NCBI GenBank assembly: GCA_963761975.1
Contig: CAVXIR010000002.1
Coordinates: 310,001-374,000 of the forward strand
DNA: 64,000 bases
Source of the DNA: JAMQPK01 sp963761975
GTDB lineage: Bacteria > Acidobacteriota > Vicinamibacteria > Vicinamibacterales > JAMQPK01
Direction of reading: 5' to 3'
Part shown: piece by piece, positions 34,078-41,284 of the stretch
Numbering within the stretch: position 1 is the first letter of the stretch
Layout of the letters: each line of letters starts with the position of its first letter
Position numbers and translations under genes: made by a program
Notes under the pieces: model-generated
Seen by the model: the letters and a program-made list of their open reading frames with translations, nothing else
The model's database searches: none
What the model was told of the DNA's origin: nothing

Positions 34078-35007
34078 TCACCGGGAAAAATGCAGCCTGA
34101 TGAAATCGAGCAGACGCGACGACGCAGCGGAGAGCCGCTCTCCTCGCCTCACAAGAATACCGGAGTGAATCGGCCGAATCGACGCATCGAGCCTGCGAGC
34201 CTGGACGCGCCGACCGCGTGTGACGGCGCCGCTCGGCAGAAGCGGCACGATCGCAATGCCGAGCCCCGCTTCGACCATGCTGACAATCGTCTCGGTGCTG
34301 GTTGTTTCCATGGCCACCTGCGGCGCGATCGCGCTTTCGTGAAACGCATCCAGGATGTGCTGCCTGCCGGTCGAGCCGCGTTCGTAGATGATGAGCGGCC
34401 GATCGGCGAGATCCTGCAGCCGCACACGGCGCCTGGCGGCGAGCGGATGCTTCGGCGGCGTAATCAGGCTCCAGCTCATCGCAAACAGCTCGTGATAGTC
34501 GAGGTCCGGCGATGGTTCGTACGGGGCTGCAACTCCAATCGACACCTCGGGATCGTTCCGTAGTCTCTCTTCCACCTCGAGCTCGTTCATCGTGCTGATG
34601 CGCACGTGAATCGCGGGCGCGGCTTTTCGGAACTCCTTCAGGATGTCGATGAGCAGATAGCGAATCAGATATTGGCTCGAGGCCAGCCGGATCTCCTGTG
34701 CGCCGCTTTCGACGTCGACGGTACGGCACAGCTCTTTCGCGCGTTCGAGAAAGCCGATGGCGTGCGGGAGAAAACGCCTGCCTTGATCGGTCAACAGCGC
34801 CGACCGCCGCGCCCCGCGGCTTTTCCGGTAAAGCTCCACGCCCAGGCGCTGTTCCAGCGTGAGCAGCCGATTTCGGAGACCCTGTTCCGTGATTCCCAGA
34901 ACGGCCGCTGCCGCCCGAATCTGCCCCTGGCGAGACAGCTCCACGAACGCGGCAATCTGATCCGTGCTGAGAGCGGGCAGCTGCTCCACCACGTCTCGAG
35001 CATACAC
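34078..35007 (-). CDS. LysR-family transcriptional regulator
   Basis: 309 residues. N-terminal winged helix-turn-helix (LSTDQIAAFVELSRQGQIRAAAAVLGITEQGLRNRLLTLEQRLGVELYRKSR) followed by a LysR substrate-binding domain (EIRLASSQYLIRYLL, VSIGVAAPYEPSPDLDYHELF, MVEAGLGIAIVPLLPSG). The helix-turn-helix reads QGLRNRL instead of the usual SALSRQI, a mild divergence. Start uncertain: GTG 35007 or GTG about 15 bases downstream; no ATG fits. It is divergent from the gene at 35090 across an AT-rich region with a palindrome (35012-35027), the usual arrangement for a LysR protein and its target. Effector unknown. Confidence 0.88.
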   Translation of the reverse strand: MYARDVVEQLPALSTDQIAAFVELSRQGQIRAAAAVLGITEQGLRNRLLTLEQRLGVELYRKSRGARRSALLTDQGRRFLPHAIGFLERAKELCRTVDVESGAQEIRLASSQYLIRYLLIDILKEFRKAAPAIHVRISTMNELEVEERLRNDPEVSIGVAAPYEPSPDLDYHELFAMSWSLITPPKHPLAARRRVRLQDLADRPLIIYERGSTGRQHILDAFHESAIAPQVAMETTSTETIVSMVEAGLGIAIVPLLPSGAVTRGRRVQARRLDASIRPIHSGILVRRGERLSAASSRLLDFIRLHFSR

Positions 35008-35011
35008 AGAT

Positions 35012-35027
35012 ATTTAGATGATTAAAT
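35012..35027. promoter_or_regulatory. Candidate LysR operator
   Basis: ATTTAGATGATTAAAT, arms ATTTA and TAAAT separated by six bases, conforming to the T-N11-A LysR-box rule. It lies four bases upstream of the LysR start and 63 bases before the divergent gene at 35090. Confidence 0.45.
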
Positions 35028-35089
35028 CAACAATTAACAATTTTTTACTTTGTGCGTCGAACGTTACTCTGGAAACAAGAGGAGAGATC

Positions 35090-35479
35090 ATGACTATCCA
35101 ACGAATTGCACTGATGCTGACGTTGGCCAATCTCGTGCTCGCCGCACTCCTTGTCAGCCATGCGCACCCGGTGAATGCGTCTGATGTCGCCCCTGTGCTC
35201 CGGGGCCGATCGCTGGAAATCGTCGATGAGCAGGGACGCGTAAGAGCCAGCATCAAAGTCGAACCGCCGACGACGGTTGATTCGCAGAACTACCCTGAAG
35301 CTGTAGTTTTTCGGCTGCGTGATCGCGACGACGGAGCGCCGGGCGTGAAGCTCGACACCTCACGCGAAGGTGCCGGCATGACCCTCGCCGGTGGCAAGGT
35401 TCGCCTCATGGCCAAGCGCGGCGAGCACTTTGTGAGTGTGGCCGGTAGCGACGGACGTGAACAGGTACTCAAGCCCTGA
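35090..35479 (+). CDS. Small exported protein of unknown function
   Basis: 129 residues. An N-terminal hydrophobic segment (IALMLTLANLVLAALLVSHAHPVNA) acts as signal peptide or anchor. The remainder (LRGRSLEIVDEQGRVRASIKVEPP, VFRLRDRDDGAPGVKLDTSREGAGMTLAGG, HFVSVAGSDGREQVLKP) looks like short beta-strands and occurs as a stand-alone small protein in Acidobacteria to my recollection; I cannot name a family. Start set by GAGGAGAG six bases upstream. Divergent from LysR and first in a run of four same-strand genes, so it is the likely LysR target. Confidence 0.65.
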   Translation: MTIQRIALMLTLANLVLAALLVSHAHPVNASDVAPVLRGRSLEIVDEQGRVRASIKVEPPTTVDSQNYPEAVVFRLRDRDDGAPGVKLDTSREGAGMTLAGGKVRLMAKRGEHFVSVAGSDGREQVLKP

Positions 35480-35498
35480 TGGCGATGAGGAGACCAAG

Positions 35499-35972
35499 AT
35501 GAAAATACCTACTCTCGCCATGGCGATGGGCCTGAGCGCAGCGATAACCTTCGCTGTGCTGACCGTCAACGCCAGTGTGCCGCTGGGCATCTACGGATTG
35601 GTGGACAAGGTGGTTCTGGAACCCGGTGACGCCGAACCGCTCCGTGTCCAGATCTGGGGCACGTTTGCAGTGTGGAACAAACAGTCCGGTGCAGGATGGC
35701 GAGCGCCAGAGCCGGGATATCTGTACTACGGCTGTTCGAAAGAACAGATCGGAGTGTGCCGGAATGAGTGGGCGGATCTCAAGTCGGTGGCTGGGACCGG
35801 CCAGATCATTGGCTTCGGTAGCCGCTCGCTCGCAGCCGGACGAGTGAGGCCGGCCGGCGAGCGGACCTCGGCGCCGCAGAACTACCCGATTCAGTTTGGC
35901 GTGGTTCGAATGGGGTCGTCGCCTCGCGGCGACGTCTTCGACCAGCTGAGAGCGTTGGCGCGAGCTCGGTAG
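35499..35972 (+). CDS. Small exported protein of unknown function
   Basis: 157 residues: a signal peptide (MKIPTLAMAMGLSAAITFAVLTVNA) and a mature part with YGLVDKVVLEPGDAEPLRVQIWGTFAVWN, PGYLYYGCSKEQIGVCRNEWADLKSVAGTGQIIGFGSR and a basic C-terminus. Two cysteines eight residues apart could form a disulfide. GAGGAG precedes the ATG. It starts 19 bp after the previous gene and ends 5 bp before the desaturase-like gene. Not recognised; the immediate neighbours suggest a function in envelope or lipid modification, which is inference only. Confidence 0.65.
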   Translation: MKIPTLAMAMGLSAAITFAVLTVNASVPLGIYGLVDKVVLEPGDAEPLRVQIWGTFAVWNKQSGAGWRAPEPGYLYYGCSKEQIGVCRNEWADLKSVAGTGQIIGFGSRSLAAGRVRPAGERTSAPQNYPIQFGVVRMGSSPRGDVFDQLRALARAR

Positions 35973-35977
35973 CAGCG

Positions 35978-37153
35978 ATGGAGGCATCGACGGGCGTTCT
36001 GCGGCATTCCAACAGTGACGCTCTGCTGATCGTCTTGTCGTTCGCGCACGCGGCGCTGCTGATGACCCTTCCGTCGAGTCCGCTGATCGCGCTTGGCCTG
36101 TGGTGGAATGCGAATTCGATTTCGCACAACTTCGTTCACCTTCCGTTCTTTCGATCGCCCGTGCTGAACGGGCTGTATTCGATCTATTTGACGCTGCTCC
36201 TGAGCATTCCACACAGCATCTGGCGGGAGCGCCATCTTCGGCATCACAGTAACCACGAAGGCACGAAGTCACGAAGCAGCCACGAAGATGCGGAGGCACG
36301 AAGACATGGAGACTGGGCAGTTCGATGGACCCGGGTGGCACTTGCGGAGACGGGCATGATCGCAGCCTTGTGGGCCGGGCTCGCCTGGATGGATCCAACG
36401 TTCTTTGCCAGCGTTTATCTCCCCGGGTATGTCGCGGGACTCGGACTCTGTCAGCTGCAGGGTTATTTCGAGCATGCGCGCGGCACAACGAGCCACTACG
36501 GCCGGCTCTACAACTTCATCTTTTTCAATGACGGCTATCACGTCGAGCATCACCGTCGATCGAGCGAGCACTGGACGAGGCTGCCGCGGCACAGCCAGGG
36601 AGACGCGCTGGCCAGCCGGTGGCCGCCGGTTCTTCGATGGCTGGATTCGATCAACCTCGAATCGCTCGAGCACCTTGTGCTCTATTCACCATTGCTCCAG
36701 CGCTACGTTGTCCGATCACACGAGCGCGCGTTTCGAAGGCTCCTCCGCGAGAAGTCGGACATTCGGCGTGTCACCATCGTCGGAGGTGGCTTGTTTCCGC
36801 GAACGGCCCTGGTCTTACGCAAGGTGCTGCCTGCGGCGTCGCTGACGATTGTTGATGCCAGCGGAAAGAACCTCGACATCGCCTGCAGATTCCTCGACAA
36901 GGCGATCGCCATCCGACAGGGTACCTACCAGTTGACTGGCGGTCAGACTCCAGTATCGGCATCGCAACCCGCTGAGGGAGAGCCTGGCGATCTCGTGGTC
37001 ATTCCGCTCGCCTTTGTCGGCGACCGCGATCGGCTGTATCGCGAGCCCCCGGCGCCTCGCGTGCTCGTCCACGACTGGATATGGCGACGGCGGGCGGACG
37101 GCGTCATCGTGTCGTGGCTGCTGCTCAAGTGCTTGAACCTCGTCACCCGGTGA
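35978..37153 (+). CDS. Fatty-acid-desaturase/nicotianamine-synthase-like fusion with in-frame repeat insertion
   Basis: 391 residues. The N-terminal ~220 form a membrane di-iron desaturase: three histidine boxes HNFVH (~49-53), HLRHH (~86-90) and HVEHH (~186-190), and hydrophobic segments between. The C-terminal ~140 residues start with VTIVGGGLFPRTALVLRKVLP, an S-adenosylmethionine-binding motif like that of nicotianamine synthase, followed by LTIVDASGKNLDIACRFL and DLVVIPLAFVG. Residues 92-112 are encoded by a CACGAAGG octamer array (36251-36313) that has inserted in frame two residues after the second histidine box. The fusion predicts two-step modification of a lipid or small molecule. 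The stop overlaps the GTG of the next gene (GTGA). Confidence 0.72.
   Translation: MEASTGVLRHSNSDALLIVLSFAHAALLMTLPSSPLIALGLWWNANSISHNFVHLPFFRSPVLNGLYSIYLTLLLSIPHSIWRERHLRHHSNHEGTKSRSSHEDAEARRHGDWAVRWTRVALAETGMIAALWAGLAWMDPTFFASVYLPGYVAGLGLCQLQGYFEHARGTTSHYGRLYNFIFFNDGYHVEHHRRSSEHWTRLPRHSQGDALASRWPPVLRWLDSINLESLEHLVLYSPLLQRYVVRSHERAFRRLLREKSDIRRVTIVGGGLFPRTALVLRKVLPAASLTIVDASGKNLDIACRFLDKAIAIRQGTYQLTGGQTPVSASQPAEGEPGDLVVIPLAFVGDRDRLYREPPAPRVLVHDWIWRRRADGVIVSWLLLKCLNLVTR
36251..36313 (+). repeat. In-frame CACGAAGG octamer array inside the desaturase gene
   Basis: 63 bp (21 codons) of the units AACCACGAAG, GCACGAAG, TCACGAAG, CCACGAAG, GCACGAAG, ACATGGAG, translated NHEGTKSRSSHEDAEARRHGD. Identical in kind to the intergenic arrays at 13239, 22291, 28755 and 29664. 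Confidence 0.85.
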
Positions 37154-38883
37154 GAGCCGTCTGCCTGTTCGTGGTGCTGGTCATCGCGAAGACCATGACC
37201 CTCGCGGGCAGGAATCTGCCGCTTTCGCCGTGGTCCCCATTCGTGTTCTTCTGGCAGGACGTCCTGGCGGCAGTGATCTTCCTGGCTGTCGATATGTGCG
37301 TGAGACGTCCCGCGCCTGGGTGGCTTTTGTATGGCGTCGCGGTTGCCTACGTTGCAGTCAATGTGCCGGTTGCCCTTGTTCTCGGAACGCCTCTCACATG
37401 GACCATGATGCGTGCGGCACGAGGACCGCTCGCAGATTCAATCAGTCACTACTTCACGACAACGAATGTCGGCAGCCTTATGGTGGTTGCGGGGGCCGGC
37501 GTGGTGTTGCCGATGGTGCTGAAGCAACGGCGGATCAAACTATCCTTCCCGGTCGTCGCCGCCGCGTTGGTGATTGTCACGACCGGCGCGACGGCAGACT
37601 CGCGCGTCGAGACGCGTGGCCTCCAGCGGAATGCGTTTGGCGCGCTTGTCGGTTCGAGGGTGACGCGAGGAGCTCAGAGAGCCGACACGGCCGGTGACTC
37701 CAGAATTTTCGCAAGTACCACTCAGCGATCCACTGAAAATCTGGAGCACCTGCGTGGAGCGGCACGCGGACGAAACGTCGTGCTCATCGTCCTCGAGTCG
37801 ACGGCGGCACGCTATCTTGGTCTCTATGGTGCCGAGCGGGATCCGATGCCAGTGCTCACGGAATTGGGACGTCAGGCTGTGGTGTTCGACGCCGCTTATG
37901 CGGCTTATCCGGAAAGCATCAAGGGTCTGTTTTCGACGCTCTGCTCGCGATACCCCGCATTGAATACGCCGCCGGAGACCCATGCGCGGGTTCCCTGCAC
38001 TTCACTCGCACAGAGACTCGCAGAGGCAGGGTATCGGACAGCCCTGTTTCACTCTGGGCGCTTCGAATATCTCGGAATGGCTCCGATGATCGCAGGCCGC
38101 GGCTTCGAGTTGGTAAAAGATGCCGGGGGAATCGGCGGCAACGTCCGTTCGAGCTTTGGTGTGGATGAGCCGTCGACGATCAGAAAGATGCTCGAATGGA
38201 TTGACTCACTGAAGGAAGGTGAACCATTTTTTCTGATGTATCTTCCGGTCGCGGGCCATCACCCGTATGCGGCGCCAGGTCCTGGGCCATTTGACTCAGC
38301 GGGCGACTTCGGGCGCTACCTCAACTCGCTGCACTATGGAGATGCCGCGCTTGGTGAGTTTGTCCGGGGACTTCGCGCCCGGCAACTGGACGATCGCACG
38401 CTCATCGTGGTTCAGGGCGATCATGGCGAAGCGTTCGGTCAGCACCCCGACAACTTCGCTCACTCACTCTTCATCTACGACGAAAACGTGCGCGTGCCCT
38501 ACCTCATCGCGGCACCGGGCCTCATCACTGGCCATATCCGCGCCACACCCATCGCGAGCGTGATTGACACGACACCAACAGTCCTCGATCTGCTTGGCTA
38601 CGCTGTTCCGGGCGAACATCAGGGCAGGTCGCTCGTCAGGCCCGAAGTGCGGCCGGCCTTTTTCTTCACCGACTATTCGCTTGGCTGGTTAGGCATGCGC
38701 GATTCGTGCTGGAAGTATCTCTACGAGATCGATTCGGACCGATCGAAGTTGTTCGACGTGTGCGGCGATCCTGACGAGACTCGCGACCGCAGCCGTGATT
38801 TGGCGGCCCGAGTGGATGCGTACCGCGGCCGCGTCCTGCGTTGGGCTTCGGTGCAGCAGGAGGCGGTCAGACACGGGCGATGA
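37150..38883 (+). CDS. Membrane sulfatase-fold enzyme (LtaS/phosphoethanolamine-transferase-like)
   Basis: 577 residues. Four or so N-terminal membrane helices (AVCLFVVLVIAKTMTLAG; VFFWQDVLAAVIFLAVDM; LLYGVAVAYVAVNVPVALVLG; VGSLMVVAGAGVVLPMVL), then a periplasmic sulfatase/LtaS-type domain: first metal ligand in VVLIVLESTAARYLG, nucleophile region AYPESIKGLFSTLCSRYP, then VVQGDHGEAFGQHPDNFAHSLFIYDE and VPYLIAAPG. Enzymes of this plan transfer phosphoglycerol or phosphoethanolamine to lipids or glycans. GTG 37150 overlaps the stop of the desaturase gene, so the two proteins are made together and probably act on the same envelope molecule. Confidence 0.75.
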   Translation: MRAVCLFVVLVIAKTMTLAGRNLPLSPWSPFVFFWQDVLAAVIFLAVDMCVRRPAPGWLLYGVAVAYVAVNVPVALVLGTPLTWTMMRAARGPLADSISHYFTTTNVGSLMVVAGAGVVLPMVLKQRRIKLSFPVVAAALVIVTTGATADSRVETRGLQRNAFGALVGSRVTRGAQRADTAGDSRIFASTTQRSTENLEHLRGAARGRNVVLIVLESTAARYLGLYGAERDPMPVLTELGRQAVVFDAAYAAYPESIKGLFSTLCSRYPALNTPPETHARVPCTSLAQRLAEAGYRTALFHSGRFEYLGMAPMIAGRGFELVKDAGGIGGNVRSSFGVDEPSTIRKMLEWIDSLKEGEPFFLMYLPVAGHHPYAAPGPGPFDSAGDFGRYLNSLHYGDAALGEFVRGLRARQLDDRTLIVVQGDHGEAFGQHPDNFAHSLFIYDENVRVPYLIAAPGLITGHIRATPIASVIDTTPTVLDLLGYAVPGEHQGRSLVRPEVRPAFFFTDYSLGWLGMRDSCWKYLYEIDSDRSKLFDVCGDPDETRDRSRDLAARVDAYRGRVLRWASVQQEAVRHGR

Positions 38884-38909
38884 GTCACGCCATCCGAAAT
38901 GCGAACAGA

Positions 38910-38974
38910 AGGAGTTCAGGAGATCAGGAGGACGTTGTTCTTTGAAGGAATTCTCCTGATCTCCTAATCTCTTG
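38910..38974. repeat. 8-mer array with inverted arm (AGGAGATC family)
   Basis: GGAGTTCA/GGAGATCA/GGAGGAC, centre GTTGTTCTTTGAAGGAATT, then CTCCTGAT/CTCCTAAT/CTCTTG. It occupies most of the 119-bp gap between two convergent genes and could form a long hairpin. Confidence 0.78.
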
Positions 38975-39002
38975 TTTCGTATTCTTCCGGTCGAGAGCGT
39001 TT

Positions 39003-41108
39003 CTACCACATCCCCCGCAGTTTCCCCGCGACGTTGACTCGGGCGTTGGTCGCCGCCGGGGTGTGGGCTCCGTCGTGAATCTCGGGCCACGTGATCGCGT
39101 CGAGCTTCGCCATCACCCCTTTCGTCAGGAACCTGCTGCGGGCGCCGTAGACGTGGCGGTCACCGTGCTTCGGCTGATTCGCCACGTAGTACTTGAGTGG
39201 CGCGATGAGGTGAAGATCGTTCTTCGCGCGCGTCATCGCGACATACAGAAGACGCCGTTCCTCTTCGATTTGATCCGAGCGCCCGGTCGAAAACTCTGAA
39301 GGAAAATTTCCATCGGCGACGTTGAGGATGAAGACCGTGTCCCATTCCTGTCCTTTCGCGGAATGCACCGTCGACAGGATGAGATAGTCCTCGTCCAGGT
39401 AGGGCGTGCCCGAGAGGTCTCCGCTCGCCGCCGGCGGATCGAGTGCCAGCTCCGCAAGAAACTGATCGCGCGTCGCGAACTGCTGCGCGAGCCGCTCGAG
39501 CTGTACGAGATCGCCGGCGCGCACGTGCGCCGAGTCGTAGATGCGCTCGAGGTGCGGCTCGAACCATTCGCGCGTCCGGCCGACCTGACCCTGCCATGGG
39601 CCTTCGCTGACGGCGAGCGCAACCATCAATTCGACAAATGGTGTCCACGCATCCACGGCGGCGGGCGGCGGGAAGGCGCTGAACGCGATCCAGGAATAGC
39701 CTGACCGCTCGAATCGGGTCACGACCTGTTCGGCCGTGGCCGGGCCCAACCCCGGCAACAGTTGCAGCGCGCGGAATGCGGCAATCCTGTTCTTCGCGTT
39801 GTCCGCCCACCGCAACACGGACAGCAGGTCTTTGACGTGAGCGGCTTCCAGAAATTTCAGGCCGCCGTATTTGACATACGGAATGTTCCGCCGCGTGAGC
39901 TCCAGCTCGAGCGTGTCGCTGTGATGGGAGCTGCGAAAGAGCACAGCCTGGCGTTTCAGCGGTACTCCACTTTCGCGCGTGGCCAGCACACGCGCCACGA
40001 CATATTCGGCCTGCGCCTGGTCGTCGGCAACGGTCACGTAACTAGGCCGATGGCCCGTGCCTCGTGTCGTCCGTAGAACCTTGCGATATTGGCGCGGGCT
40101 TTCGACCATCAAGGCGTTCGCCGCGTCGAGCACAGCCTGCGTCGAGCGGTAGTTTTCTTCGAGCGTGATGACGGATGCCGCGAGGCCATTCTCATGGACA
40201 TACTGATCGGGAAAACCCAGAATGTTATCGACGGTGGCCGCGCGAAATGAATAAATCGCCTGCGCATCGTCGCCAACGACGGTGACGCCATGGCCGTTCA
40301 GCCGCAGCGATTTCAGGATCTCGGCTTGCAGCACGTTAGTGTCCTGGTATTCGTCAACCAGGATGTGATCGAACTCGCCGCCGATCTCGGCTGCCAGTCG
40401 TGTGTCGCCCATCATCGCGTGCCAATACAGCAGCAGATCGTCGTAGTCCAATGCCTGGTTCGCCAGTTTCTTGTCAACGTACGCGCGATAGAGCTCGGTA
40501 AGCTGCGACCCCCACTCCGCACACCACGGGAACAGCGAATCGAGAGTGTCGGCCAGCGGCCGTTGAGTGTTGACACGATGCGAGTAGATCGCAAGACAGG
40601 TATCTTTGCGGGGAAAGCGCTTCTCGGACTTGGAAAAGCCGAGCTCGTGGCGCAGCACGTCCATCAGATCGGCCGCATCCCCGCGATCGAGCACGCTGAA
40701 GCTGGCGTCGAGTCCGACCGCAGCGGCGTGCCGCCGGATTAAGCGGTTGGCAATGGAATGAAAGGTACCTGACCAAGGAAATCTGGGTGCGTTGGGTGCG
40801 CCAGGTGCGATGGGTGCGCTAAGTGCGTTGCGTGGGATCCCGGTAGCGCAGGGCTTCAGCCCTGCCATTGCGTCCCCCACAATCCTTTGCGTACGCCGGG
40901 TCATTTCAAGCGCAGCTCGGCGGGTGAAGGTGAGCAGCAGAATCCGTGAAGGATCGGCCCCCGACAGCACATGATGCGCCACCCGATGGGCGAGCGTATT
41001 GGTTTTGCCGGTGCCGGCGCCCGCGATGATGAGCAACGGCCCGGATCCGAATTGAGCGGCCTCCCGTTGTCGCGGGTTCAGACCCTGTGGAGTGGACGAA
41101 TGGGGCAT
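39003..41108 (-). CDS. UvrD/PcrA-type superfamily 1 helicase with repeat-encoded insertion
   Basis: 701 residues with all SF1A motifs: Q motif LNPRQREAAQF, Walker A AGAGTGKT (29-36), motif Ia LLLTFTRRAALEM, Ic GTFHSIANRL, Walker B DEYQDTN, III VVGDDAQAIYSFRAA, IV ITLEENYRST, V LSTVHSAKGQEW, VI LLYVAMTRAK. So an active 3'-5' DNA helicase in repair or recombination is expected. Residues 81-108 (MAGLKPCATG... to ...APGAPNAP) are not part of the fold: they are encoded by a REP hairpin and five 9-nt repeats (40785-40871) inserted between motifs Ia and Ic. A -10-like TATAGT lies eight bases before the ATG (41117-41122). Confidence 0.9.
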   Translation of the reverse strand: MPHSSTPQGLNPRQREAAQFGSGPLLIIAGAGTGKTNTLAHRVAHHVLSGADPSRILLLTFTRRAALEMTRRTQRIVGDAMAGLKPCATGIPRNALSAPIAPGAPNAPRFPWSGTFHSIANRLIRRHAAAVGLDASFSVLDRGDAADLMDVLRHELGFSKSEKRFPRKDTCLAIYSHRVNTQRPLADTLDSLFPWCAEWGSQLTELYRAYVDKKLANQALDYDDLLLYWHAMMGDTRLAAEIGGEFDHILVDEYQDTNVLQAEILKSLRLNGHGVTVVGDDAQAIYSFRAATVDNILGFPDQYVHENGLAASVITLEENYRSTQAVLDAANALMVESPRQYRKVLRTTRGTGHRPSYVTVADDQAQAEYVVARVLATRESGVPLKRQAVLFRSSHHSDTLELELTRRNIPYVKYGGLKFLEAAHVKDLLSVLRWADNAKNRIAAFRALQLLPGLGPATAEQVVTRFERSGYSWIAFSAFPPPAAVDAWTPFVELMVALAVSEGPWQGQVGRTREWFEPHLERIYDSAHVRAGDLVQLERLAQQFATRDQFLAELALDPPAASGDLSGTPYLDEDYLILSTVHSAKGQEWDTVFILNVADGNFPSEFSTGRSDQIEEERRLLYVAMTRAKNDLHLIAPLKYYVANQPKHGDRHVYGARSRFLTKGVMAKLDAITWPEIHDGAHTPAATNARVNVAGKLRGMW
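40785..40871. repeat. REP hairpin plus five 9-nt tandem repeats inside the helicase gene
   Basis: GGGTGCGTT/GGGTGCGCC/AGGTGCGAT/GGGTGCGCT/AAGTGCGTT (40785-40829), then the REP GGTAGCGCAGGGCTTCAGCC (40842-40866, stem CAGGGCT/AGCCCTG). Length is a multiple of three and in frame on the minus strand. The same REP occurs twice at 63029-63092. Confidence 0.85.
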
Positions 41109-41116
41109 TCGCGCCT

Positions 41117-41122
41117 ACTATA
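41117..41122 (-). promoter_or_regulatory. -10-like box immediately before the helicase start
   Basis: TATAGT on the minus strand eight bases upstream of the ATG (41108). No Shine-Dalgarno is present. Spacing would allow a leaderless mRNA, but the -35 is weak. Confidence 0.35.
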
Positions 41123-41284
41123 GCGCGTCTTTCGCCCTTTTCTTCGCCTCTGGCGGTTCACCTAAAAGGCTTGCTGTGCACGGAAATCCGCCGTATCTTC
41201 TCTTTTCCTGCAGGCCCTGTTTTCGTGTTTCGCTCGCCATGGCAGGCGGTGCTGTCGGTTTACGTTGTTTTGCGGAGGACTGAG

